Source: Fulvimarina endophytica (GTDB lineage Bacteria; Pseudomonadota; Alphaproteobacteria; Rhizobiales; Rhizobiaceae). From it: 64,000 nt of DNA. The stretch spans positions 620,001-684,000 of the forward strand of contig NZ_QURL01000002.1 of NCBI RefSeq assembly GCF_003403015.1, read 5' to 3'. This document shows, piece by piece, positions 49,900 through 57,707 of the stretch; within the stretch, counting starts at the first letter, position 1; every line of letters begins with the position of its first letter. The notes under the pieces were generated by a model. The model saw nothing but the letters and a program-made list of their open reading frames with translations. It ran no database searches and was not told the origin of the DNA. The position numbers and the translations under genes are program-made.

Positions 49900-51102
49900 A
49901 TGAGCATCAACGGCGTTTTCCGCACGAGCGTCTCGGGCATGAATGCACAGGCCAACAAGCTTTCGGCTGTCTCCGACAATATCGCGAACTCGTCGACCAC
50001 CGGCTACAAGCGGGCCGATGTGGAGTTCTCGACCCTCGTTCTCGATAGCGGCGGGGGCGGGGCTTACCAGTCCGGTTCGGTGCTTTCCCAGACCCGCCGG
50101 GACATCACCCAGCAGGGATCGATGACGTCCTCGACCTCCGCCACGGATCTCGCCATCGAGGGCGACGGCTTCTTCATCGTCCAGTCCGAGGGCGGCCAGG
50201 ATGCCTATACCCGCGCCGGCGCCTTCGTTCAGAAGACCATCGTCGACGACAACGGCGCGGAGGTGACCTACCTCGTAAACGCGGCCGGCCAGCGCCTTTC
50301 GACCAAGAACGAGGCGAACCAGACCGTTCCGATCACGCTGCCGGTCAACCAGAACATCGCCCCGGTCGCGACGGAGAACATGGACATGAAGTTCCAGCTT
50401 CCGAGTTCGGCCGTGGTGGGCGACAAGCAGACCACCTCCGTCGTCGTCTACGACCAGCTCGGCACGCCGCAGACGATCCGGGTGACCGCAGAGAAGACGG
50501 CAGGAGCTGCCGCAGGCACGCCGCCGACGAGCGGCACGTGGAACTTCAACTTCACGAACGAGGCAGGCGCCAGCATCGCGACCGCCGGACCCATCGCCTT
50601 CGGCCTCAACGGAAATCCGACGGCGGCGGCCGGCGCGGTCAATCTGGCGCTCGCCGACGGCTCGCCCGTGGTCGGTACCTTCTCCGGCCTGACCCAGTTC
50701 AACGCCCCGTTCTCCAGCGAGATGTCGGCCAACGGCAATCCGGCCGGCTTCTACGAAAGCTTCTCGGTCACCTCCGGGGGCGTCGTCACGGGCCGGCTGG
50801 GAACCGGCCAGACCAAGGAAATCGCGACGCTCAGCCTCGCCCGCTTCAAGAGCGCCGATCAGCTCGAAGTGCAGACCGGCAACCTCTTCTTCGAAACCCG
50901 CGATTCCGGCGCCGCCCAGTTCGGCAAGGCCGGTGATGCCGGCTTCGGAACGACCCGCTCGGGCGCGCTCGAAGAGTCGAACGTGGACATCGCCGAGGAA
51001 CTCACCGCGATGATCGTCTCGCAGAAGAACTACACGGCCAATTCGAAGGTCTTCCAGACCGGTTCGGAAATGCTCGATCTCCTGGTGAACCTGAAGCGCT
51101 GA
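49900..51102 (+). CDS. flgE: Flagellar hook protein FlgE
   Basis: Predicted 400-residue axial protein. The N-terminal helix MSINGVFRTSVSGMNAQANKLS and the motif DNIANSSTTGYKRA are the flagellar rod/hook signature; EGDGFFIVQ marks the start of the D1 domain, and the C-terminus (SNVDIAEELTAMIVSQKNY) is the FlgE/FlgG end. The length suits an alphaproteobacterial hook protein. It stands alone between cca and the Bat operon, with no other flagellar gene in the window, which is unusual. A strong terminator follows. I see no clear sigma-28 or sigma-54 promoter. Confidence 0.94.
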   Translation: MSINGVFRTSVSGMNAQANKLSAVSDNIANSSTTGYKRADVEFSTLVLDSGGGGAYQSGSVLSQTRRDITQQGSMTSSTSATDLAIEGDGFFIVQSEGGQDAYTRAGAFVQKTIVDDNGAEVTYLVNAAGQRLSTKNEANQTVPITLPVNQNIAPVATENMDMKFQLPSSAVVGDKQTTSVVVYDQLGTPQTIRVTAEKTAGAAAGTPPTSGTWNFNFTNEAGASIATAGPIAFGLNGNPTAAAGAVNLALADGSPVVGTFSGLTQFNAPFSSEMSANGNPAGFYESFSVTSGGVVTGRLGTGQTKEIATLSLARFKSADQLEVQTGNLFFETRDSGAAQFGKAGDAGFGTTRSGALEESNVDIAEELTAMIVSQKNYTANSKVFQTGSEMLDLLVNLKR

Positions 51103-51126
51103 TCGCGCCCTCGATCCGACAGTTCC

Positions 51127-51165
51127 CGAAGACGGCCGGCGCTCATCCTGCGCCGGCCGTCTTCG
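51127..51165. terminator. 16-bp perfect hairpin after flgE
   Basis: CGAAGACGGCCGGCGC pairs perfectly with GCGCCGGCCGTCTTCG around a 7-base loop. It lies 24 bases after the flgE stop and 57 bases beyond the batD-like stop on the other strand, so it may serve both. Confidence 0.7.
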
Positions 51166-51222
51166 TTTGAACCCTTCGTCCCGTTTCGCTCGATCCAGTC
51201 GCCAGGCAATGGGATGCTGCGT

Positions 51223-52476
51223 TCAGTGCCCGCGCCGCGCAAGCTCGGGCGACACCATCCGGCGATGGATGTCGCGCAGGTTTACGGCGGCGCCGTCCGC
51301 ACCCTTTGCGTAAAGAGCATGGTCGAGTTCGGCGAGCGCGCGCCCTGTGCGCTCTGCGCGCTCTGCGTGATCAGGGCCGGCAGGATCCGCCAGAAGCCGT
51401 GCGGCATGTCTGCGATAGGCCCGCGCATCGCCGCGCCACAGCGCGAGCCGCAGCCCGATATCGTCGCGCGACGGAAGCCGCGCGGAAAGGCGCGAGCGGA
51501 TGCTTCGCATGGAAAGAAGCCGCCGGCCGGGCAGGATGGCGACGACCGGAACGATGAGGCCGAGAATCAGCGGAACCGCGAGCCCGGTGAAGTCCGGTTT
51601 CGCGCTCTCCCTGCGGCGGGTCTCGGCGACCAGTGCGAAGGCGACGTCCTGGGAATCGATCGTGAGGTCCCGCATCGTCCTGTCGACGGTGTCGAACCAG
51701 GGAATATGGAAGGCGCGGATGCGTCCGGGTTCTGAGTCCGAGGGCCTCAGGCGCCAGCGCCATGTGACCTTGCCGATGGGCCCGTCCGGCGTGATCTCCG
51801 TCGAGCGCTCCTCGGGCGCGATGAACGAAATCAGCCAGGGCGCGGACATGTAGGGAGGATTGGGCAGCGCCTCTCCCGGTTGGCCCGCGGCGGTGATGGT
51901 GATCGTCCGCGTCGCGGTCGCCCCGTTCGCCATCTTCGAAGGGTCCATGTCCCATTCGTCCGTCAGGACCGCGCTGGAGGCGGGAAACCACCAGTCGCCA
52001 TTGGTCCTGGGCTTCGGCTCGATGACGATGTCGACGGTGTTGGAGACGACGTCGTGGAGAAAGCGCGTCGATTTTCCTTCCGTGAGCGTGAGATGGTGCG
52101 TGAAGGGGCCGATATGCTGGAGCCCCGCCTTCTCGCCGTAGATCGCGAGCCTTCGCGTCACCGTCGTGAACTCGCGCCCGTCGACCCGTGCCTTGGACCA
52201 GACGTCGCGCCCGAGCTGTAGCCAGGTGAAATTGGGAAGTTCGATGCCTTGGAATTTCTCCAGCGCGACTGTCACGTCGTAATAGCCGGTGATCGTCACG
52301 AGGATCATCTCGCCGACATAAGGCGTCGGGCTCCCGGCCTCGATTTCGACGACGAGGCGGGTCGCCCCATCCTCGACCTGCGGAGCGGCGTTCGCCGGAG
52401 CCGCACCTTGATGGAACAGGAACCCCGCAAGGAGGACGAGCGCTGCGAGCGCGCGTGCGAGAGGAGCCGTCACCAT
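51223..52476 (-). CDS. batD: BatD-like protein (Bat operon)
   Basis: Predicted 417-residue exported protein. A signal peptide (to about residue 30, ANA-AP) leads a periplasmic beta-rich region (about 40-290), with a membrane helix near 300-320 and a cytoplasmic basic tail. The arrangement and position after BatA/BatB and a TPR protein fit BatD. It overlaps the TPR gene by 7 bases. The Bat system in other bacteria contributes to stress resistance; the exact role is unknown. Confidence 0.78.
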   Translation of the reverse strand: MVTAPLARALAALVLLAGFLFHQGAAPANAAPQVEDGATRLVVEIEAGSPTPYVGEMILVTITGYYDVTVALEKFQGIELPNFTWLQLGRDVWSKARVDGREFTTVTRRLAIYGEKAGLQHIGPFTHHLTLTEGKSTRFLHDVVSNTVDIVIEPKPRTNGDWWFPASSAVLTDEWDMDPSKMANGATATRTITITAAGQPGEALPNPPYMSAPWLISFIAPEERSTEITPDGPIGKVTWRWRLRPSDSEPGRIRAFHIPWFDTVDRTMRDLTIDSQDVAFALVAETRRRESAKPDFTGLAVPLILGLIVPVVAILPGRRLLSMRSIRSRLSARLPSRDDIGLRLALWRGDARAYRRHAARLLADPAGPDHAERAERTGRALAELDHALYAKGADGAAVNLRDIHRRMVSPELARRGH

Positions 52477-53108
52477 GCGCTGTTCTCCGGTGGATAGGCA
52501 AGGCCGAGATCCTGCCGGCGTTCGTGTTCGGCCTGGATGCGGCGCTTCAGGTAGAGCGCCGGTTCGTCGGCGAGGGTCGCAAGCCAGCCTTCGGTCGCGG
52601 CGGTCAGACGCTGGACGCGCGGGTCGAGAATGCTGCGCGTCTCGGCGAGCGTCAGGCCCTCCAGGATATCGCGCTTGGTCGCCTGCGCCTGGGATTCTTC
52701 CGCCTCCATCCGCGCGACTACGCCGTCGATGTCGTTCGATTCCGACACGACATCCGGCACCCGCTCCGCGATGAGGTCGCGGTTGAACCGGGCATCGTCG
52801 TCGTTCGGATCGACGAAGAGCACGGCGTCGAAATAGGCGACGCTCAGGGCATAGTCGCCGAGGGCCGCGAGGGACATTGCGCGATTATAGGTGGCCTGCG
52901 ACCCGGCCTTCGCGAAGGCGACATCCGCCCCGGCATAGTCGCCGGTCTCGAAACGGGCGATGCCGTCGAGCTGGTCGTCGTGGACGAGGCCTTCGGCAAG
53001 CGCGGGAAACCCGGAGACGAAGAGGAGCTTGCCGAAGGCTTCGCGTCCCGCACTGATGGCGGCGGCGATGGAGAGGGCAAGGCAGGCGACGATCACGAGC
53101 CGGTTCAT
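52470..53108 (-). CDS. TPR-containing Bat-type protein
   Basis: Predicted 212-residue protein with an N-terminal signal anchor (residues 4-20) and tetratricopeptide-like helices (ARFETGDYAGADVAFAKAGS and the following YNRAMSLAALGDY). This matches the small BatC/BatE-type TPR proteins. It starts directly after the stop of batB and ends within batD. Confidence 0.75.
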   Translation of the reverse strand: MNRLVIVACLALSIAAAISAGREAFGKLLFVSGFPALAEGLVHDDQLDGIARFETGDYAGADVAFAKAGSQATYNRAMSLAALGDYALSVAYFDAVLFVDPNDDDARFNRDLIAERVPDVVSESNDIDGVVARMEAEESQAQATKRDILEGLTLAETRSILDPRVQRLTAATEGWLATLADEPALYLKRRIQAEHERRQDLGLAYPPENSAW

Positions 53109-53109
53109 C

Positions 53110-54033
53110 TCAGGTCGTCCGTCTGAAGAGGAGAAGGGCGAAGGGCAAAGCGAGGACGAGACCGTAGCGGCCGTAATCGCGATAGAAGAGCGCCGCGGCT
53201 TCGCCCGTCGTAAGGTTCTGCGCGGCCCGGCGGCCGATCGCGCGTGCGGTGGGCGCCGGGTCGGCCGCCGATCCGAACGCTCCGCCTCCGATCTCCGTCA
53301 GCCGTTCCAGCGCCGCCGGGTCGGCTGGCGGCATGTCGCCGTTGCGGCCCGAGGGTTCGATCAGCAGGGCATCCACATGGATGTCGTTGGAGGCGAGCCG
53401 GGAGGCGATGTCCCCGGCCTCCGGCGTCAGATGGTCGCCATCGGTGACGAGCACCACGTCGCCCGAGAGGATGCCGGCCTCCGAGAACACCTTCTCGGCG
53501 AGCGCGAGGGCGCGGTCCGCCCGCGAGCCGGGATTGGGTATGATATCGCCGCCGAGCACGGCGAGAAGCGGGGAAAGGGCGCCGGCATCCGTCGTGAAGG
53601 CGCTCGCCATATAGGCGTCCCCGGAAAAGAGGATCATCGCGACGGGACGTCCGCCCGAATTCTGCAGAACGCTCTGGACCGCGATCTGCGCATCATCGAG
53701 CCCCCCGCCCTCGACGATCGAGCGCGAGAGATCGATCGCGACGACGACGCCGTCGAGATTGCGGAAGGTCTGCGGATCGGATGTGCGGGTCGCCGGGCTC
53801 GACAAGGCGAGGGCGGTGACCGCCGCGATGCCGACCGGCGGCAGGATGCGCCGCGCCTTGCCGGGAACCACGCGGCCGAACCGCCGAAGCGCCGAGAGGA
53901 GTTCGGGGTCGATCGCCCGTTCCCATGCGCCGAGACCGCGCGCGCGCCTCAGGGCGAGGACGGTGAGAAGAACGAGCGCGGGAATGGCGAGGAGCCACAA
54001 GGGCCGCAGGAGAAGGACGGGTCCGAGTTCCAT
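53110..54033 (-). CDS. batB: VWA-domain membrane protein BatB-like
   Basis: Predicted 307-residue protein. Membrane helices near 10-30 and 63-80 precede a VWA domain with intact MIDAS D101-L-S-R-S105 (AIDLSRSI) and the later TDGD. A C-terminal helix (about 283-302) follows. It pairs with the upstream BatA-like protein, with 3 bases between the genes. Confidence 0.85.
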   Translation of the reverse strand: MELGPVLLLRPLWLLAIPALVLLTVLALRRARGLGAWERAIDPELLSALRRFGRVVPGKARRILPPVGIAAVTALALSSPATRTSDPQTFRNLDGVVVAIDLSRSIVEGGGLDDAQIAVQSVLQNSGGRPVAMILFSGDAYMASAFTTDAGALSPLLAVLGGDIIPNPGSRADRALALAEKVFSEAGILSGDVVLVTDGDHLTPEAGDIASRLASNDIHVDALLIEPSGRNGDMPPADPAALERLTEIGGGAFGSAADPAPTARAIGRRAAQNLTTGEAAALFYRDYGRYGLVLALPFALLLFRRTT

Positions 54034-54036
54034 GGA

Positions 54037-54990
54037 TCAGATCGACCTTCGGCTGGCGATGAGGAAGATGGCGAGCGCGAAGGCGAGAATGGCCGGATAG
54101 GGCCAGTAGTCCTGCCTGACGGTCGCGGCCGGCTTGTCGAAACCGCTCGCCTCCAATCGCTCGATCTCGCGCGTGACGGCGACGAGATCGGCCGTGTTCC
54201 GAACACGGAAGGTCTGGCCGCCGCTGGTCTCGGCGATGTCGCGCAAGGTGGCGGTGTCGACGGCGTCCCGGGTCTTGGGCGCGGTCTCCATGTCCTCCGG
54301 TCCGAGTGCGATCGTATGGACCGTCACGCCGAGCCGCTTGGCGAGCCGGGCCGCATCGCGCGGCAGGACATCGCCGCTGGTATCGGAGCCGTCCGAGAGA
54401 AGGACGACGACCTTCGATTGGGCGTCCGAGGCTTCCAGCCGTTTCAGCGCCAGCCCGAGCCCGCCGGCGATCGCGGTGGATCTGCCGGAAATGCCGATGG
54501 TCGCCTCGTCGATGATGCGGGAGACGGCGGCGACGTCGAAGGTGAGGGGGCTTGCCGCATAGGCGAACTCGGCGAAGAGGACGAGACCCACCCGGTCGCC
54601 CGCCCGGCTCATGACGAACTGTTTTCCGACGGCCTTGACCGCATCGAGCCGGCTCACCGTCCGTCCGTCGAGATCGAAATCCTCCCGCTCCATGCTGCCG
54701 GAAAGATCGATGGCGAGGATGAGGTCGCGGCCGGTCGCGGGCAGGGCCTGCACGGGTTCGAGCCGCTGCGGACCGGCCAGCGCGATGAGGAGGGACAGCC
54801 AGAGGACGATGGGGATCGCGCGGCTCACCCGCAGCCGCACGGCTTCCCCGGTGTTCGCCGGAAAGGTCTGCGCGATGCTCGCGGGAACGAGGAGGGCGCC
54901 CGTCACCGCGCGCCGGCCCGGCAGGAGCCGGATGGCGAGAAACGGCAGGGGAAGCAAAAGAAAGACGAGGGGACTTGCAAAACTCCACAT
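54037..54990 (-). CDS. batA: VWA-domain membrane protein BatA-like
   Basis: Predicted 317-residue protein with two N-terminal helices (8-24, 58-74) and a VWA domain with MIDAS D95-L-S-G-S99 (AIDLSGSM) and SDGSD later. A final helix ends near residue 312. The start codon is the ATG before WSFASPLVFLLLP. It is the core of the Bat operon together with batB. Confidence 0.88.
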   Translation of the reverse strand: MWSFASPLVFLLLPLPFLAIRLLPGRRAVTGALLVPASIAQTFPANTGEAVRLRVSRAIPIVLWLSLLIALAGPQRLEPVQALPATGRDLILAIDLSGSMEREDFDLDGRTVSRLDAVKAVGKQFVMSRAGDRVGLVLFAEFAYAASPLTFDVAAVSRIIDEATIGISGRSTAIAGGLGLALKRLEASDAQSKVVVLLSDGSDTSGDVLPRDAARLAKRLGVTVHTIALGPEDMETAPKTRDAVDTATLRDIAETSGGQTFRVRNTADLVAVTREIERLEASGFDKPAATVRQDYWPYPAILAFALAIFLIASRRSI

Positions 54991-54994
54991 GCGC

Positions 54995-55417
54995 TCAGAC
55001 CCGCGCTGCCGTCGCAAGACCCAGGATCTCCCGGTCGACCCGTTCGAGATCGATGTCCGGCGCCGGGGCGTAGAGCGAGTGCGACAGCTCGCTCTTCAAT
55101 GCGAGGACGCCGGATCGTGTCGCTGCCGCCACCGGCTTCCGGCGCCCGGCCTTCAGCTTTTCCTCCAGAGCGGCGAGGGCGCGGCTCTGGGCGAGAAGGC
55201 GCTCGGCGGGCGCGAGCGTCCTCGCCTCGGCCAGATCGTGCGCGATGGCTCTTCGCAGCGAAGGCTTGCGCTCGCTCGCAAGAGACACGCCATAGGCCAG
55301 CAGAAGCCCGATGAGGATCGCGACCGAGAAGACCGCGAGCGCGCCCTGAAGGTCGAACGCCTCGAAGCCCTCGGGAAGGCGGATCGGGCGGAGATCAGCG
55401 ACGAGGTCCGGGTCCAT
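54995..55417 (-). CDS. Small single-helix membrane protein of the Bat operon (DUF4381-like)
   Basis: Predicted 140-residue protein with one membrane helix (about 28-46) and a cytoplasmic helical tail. A DUF4381-like protein is usual at this place between DUF58 and BatA in such operons, and PIRLPEGFEAF fits that family's start. The gene overlaps the DUF58 gene by 23 bases at its start and leaves 4 bases before batA. Confidence 0.65.
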   Translation of the reverse strand: MDPDLVADLRPIRLPEGFEAFDLQGALAVFSVAILIGLLLAYGVSLASERKPSLRRAIAHDLAEARTLAPAERLLAQSRALAALEEKLKAGRRKPVAAATRSGVLALKSELSHSLYAPAPDIDLERVDREILGLATAARV

Positions 55418-56333
55418 CCACCGTCTCCAATGCCGTCGCGATCTCGGCCCACTCGGCATTCGTCTCCACCACGCGCAGGTCGATGCCGGACGAGCGAAGG
55501 GCCTCGATCCGCCGATCCATCCGGTCCTTTCTGTCGCTCGCCACGAACCCCCAGCGCATGGACGCCGTCTGGTCCTCGCCGATCACGAGAAACGGATAGG
55601 CGCCCTTCGGAGAGTGCGTCTCGAACGGATCGCGAATCAGGAGGAGCACGATCTCGAAACGGCGCCGGGCGGCGACGAGGAGCCGGTCGAAACCGGGACC
55701 CGTATCGTCGAGCGAGGAGGCGAGCACGATCGTCGTGCCGCTGCTCGAACGGGCGATCGCCTGTTCGAGAAGATGTTCGAGGCTCGCCGCGCCCGTTCGC
55801 CCGGTCTCGAGCGCGCCGATGCTGCCCCGGTGAACTTCTTCGAGCGTCGCCGTCACCGCCGCCATCGCTCGCTCGCGCGAGCGGGGCGGAAGATAGATCT
55901 GGTCGTCGACGCCCTGGGCGAGAAGCGCCACCCGGCCGCCGCCTTCGACGACGCGCCAGCCTGCCAATGCGAGGGCACCTGCGGCCGCGACGGAGCGCAG
56001 GCGCCGGCGTGTGCCCCACACCATGGAGCTGCGGAAATCCGCGATGAGGAGCGCCGTGCGCTCGCGTTCGTCGCGAAAGGTGCGCACATGGGTCTTGGCG
56101 GTCCGGGCCGTCGCGGCGGCGTCGATGTGACGGGCATCGTCCCCGTCGACGAAGGGCCTGACGTCGACGATCTCCAGCCCGTTGCCCCGCTTCTTGCCAA
56201 TGAAGCCGCCATGGCGACCGGTCGGCTGAAGGCGGTGCTCGGGAACATGCCGCACGATATGGCGCAACGCGAACAGCGTCTCGGCGCTGACGGACGTCGC
56301 TTCGTCCCGTCCTGCCGCTCCAGGCAGAGCCAT
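55395..56333 (-). CDS. DUF58 protein (Bat operon)
   Basis: Predicted 312-residue DUF58 protein. The family signature is FVDGDDARHIDAAATARTAK (61-80), which deviates from the GxxxRxIDWxxSAR form. Its MIDAS-like site D99-F-R-S-S103 lacks the first serine. The start codon shares one base with the moxR stop. Partner of the adjacent MoxR ATPase. Confidence 0.87.
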   Translation of the reverse strand: MALPGAAGRDEATSVSAETLFALRHIVRHVPEHRLQPTGRHGGFIGKKRGNGLEIVDVRPFVDGDDARHIDAAATARTAKTHVRTFRDERERTALLIADFRSSMVWGTRRRLRSVAAAGALALAGWRVVEGGGRVALLAQGVDDQIYLPPRSRERAMAAVTATLEEVHRGSIGALETGRTGAASLEHLLEQAIARSSSGTTIVLASSLDDTGPGFDRLLVAARRRFEIVLLLIRDPFETHSPKGAYPFLVIGEDQTASMRWGFVASDRKDRMDRRIEALRSSGIDLRVVETNAEWAEIATALETVDGPGPRR

Positions 56334-57349
56334 CAGTGAGGCTCGATCCGCGACAGGAGCTTTTCGACGATGCTTCGTCCGGTCGCCCCGTCCGCGGCCG
56401 CGCGCCAGGTGGGGATGATGCGATGGGCGAGGATCTGCGGCGCGAGTTCGCCGACATCCTCAGGAATCGCGAAGTCGCGTCCGCGCAGATAGGCGCGGGC
56501 CCGCGCGGCTGCCGCGAGTGCCAGGGTGCCGCGCGGCGAGACGGCATGCTCGATCTCGTCCGTGATGCCGGATCCCGACGCGGGATCGCGCGTCGCCATC
56601 ACCAGGCGGACGATATAGTCCTTGAGGGCGGGCGCGAGATGGATCGCGGCGACCTCGGAGCGGGCCTTCAGGATCTCGTCCGCCGAGATCGGCTCACCCG
56701 CTGCACTGCTCGGCGCCGCCGTTTCCCGTTCCACGAGATCGAGGATCGCAAGTTCGGCGGCCGCATCGGGAAGGCCGACCATCACATGCATCAGGAAGCG
56801 ATCGAGCTGGGCCTCGGGGAGGGGAAAGGTGCCTTCGTGCTCGATGGAGTTCTGGGTCGCGACGACCATGAAGGGCTGGGGCAGGCGATAGGTGACGCCG
56901 CCGGCCGTCACCTGCGATTCGGCCATCGCCTCGAGCAGTGCGGACTGGACCTTGGGCGGTGCGCGGTTGATCTCGTCGACGAGGACGAGGGAATGGAAGA
57001 TCGGGCCCTCGACGAACTCGAACCGGCCGGCCTCGGGCCGGAAAACCTGGGTTCCGGTCAGATCGGCGGGCATCAGGTCGGGCGTGCACTGGATGCGCGA
57101 GAATGAGCTCTCCAGGCCGTTCGACAGGAGCTTCACCGCGCGTGTCTTGGCAAGGCCCGGCGGGCCCTCGAGCAGAAGATGGCCGCCGCACAGAAGCGCG
57201 ATCATCAGTCGTTCGACGAGATCGGACCGTCCGACGAGGCCGGCCTCGACGGATGCCTGCAAGGCGGAAAGCCGGTGGACGGCGCTCGAGGCCGGACGGC
57301 CGGACGCATCGGTTTCGGCGGTCGTCCGGGTTTCGGCGAGCGTCGACAT
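56333..57349 (-). CDS. MoxR-family AAA+ ATPase (Bat operon)
   Basis: Predicted 338-residue ATPase with Walker A EGPPGLAKT (61-69), Walker B LVLVDE (121-126) and sensor ATQNSIEHEG. It starts the minus-strand operon moxR - DUF58 - DUF4381-like - batA - batB - TPR - batD. It shares the same architecture as the first MoxR but is clearly a distinct paralogue by sequence. Confidence 0.94.
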   Translation of the reverse strand: MSTLAETRTTAETDASGRPASSAVHRLSALQASVEAGLVGRSDLVERLMIALLCGGHLLLEGPPGLAKTRAVKLLSNGLESSFSRIQCTPDLMPADLTGTQVFRPEAGRFEFVEGPIFHSLVLVDEINRAPPKVQSALLEAMAESQVTAGGVTYRLPQPFMVVATQNSIEHEGTFPLPEAQLDRFLMHVMVGLPDAAAELAILDLVERETAAPSSAAGEPISADEILKARSEVAAIHLAPALKDYIVRLVMATRDPASGSGITDEIEHAVSPRGTLALAAAARARAYLRGRDFAIPEDVGELAPQILAHRIIPTWRAAADGATGRSIVEKLLSRIEPH

Positions 57350-57707
57350 GGCAGATCCCCTCCCGAGGGTCGTCGCGCTCCCGGAACGTGCCCCTATCCG
57401 TCACGCGACGATGGTCAGTCTATCGTTGGATTTCACCGGAAGTAAAATGAACTTTTTCCCGAAGCCCCGCTTCGGAGCTGTGCGGCGACGCGCGGCACTT
57501 CCCGAATCACGCGGATGCGACGCCGTCCGATCGGGCGCGGCAGACCAATTGTCGGCGCCTCGATATCGACCGCGAACGCATCATGCCGCCACGATGGCCG
57601 TGAGGGCATGCGCGCTGAAAGCCCTTCCGGTAACGGCCAGGGCCCGGGTCCGGCTCAGGGTTCGAGTGACGATGCACCGATCGGGATGCGGCCGGTGCGC
57701 CCGATGT
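57350..57707. other. Gene-free stretch between moxR and phaC
   Basis: The 358 bases before the Bat operon moxR and after the phaC stop contain no convincing gene. An AT-richer part near 57420-57465 may hold the moxR promoter. Short inverted repeats after phaC (around 57672-57700) may form a weak terminator. Confidence 0.4.
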
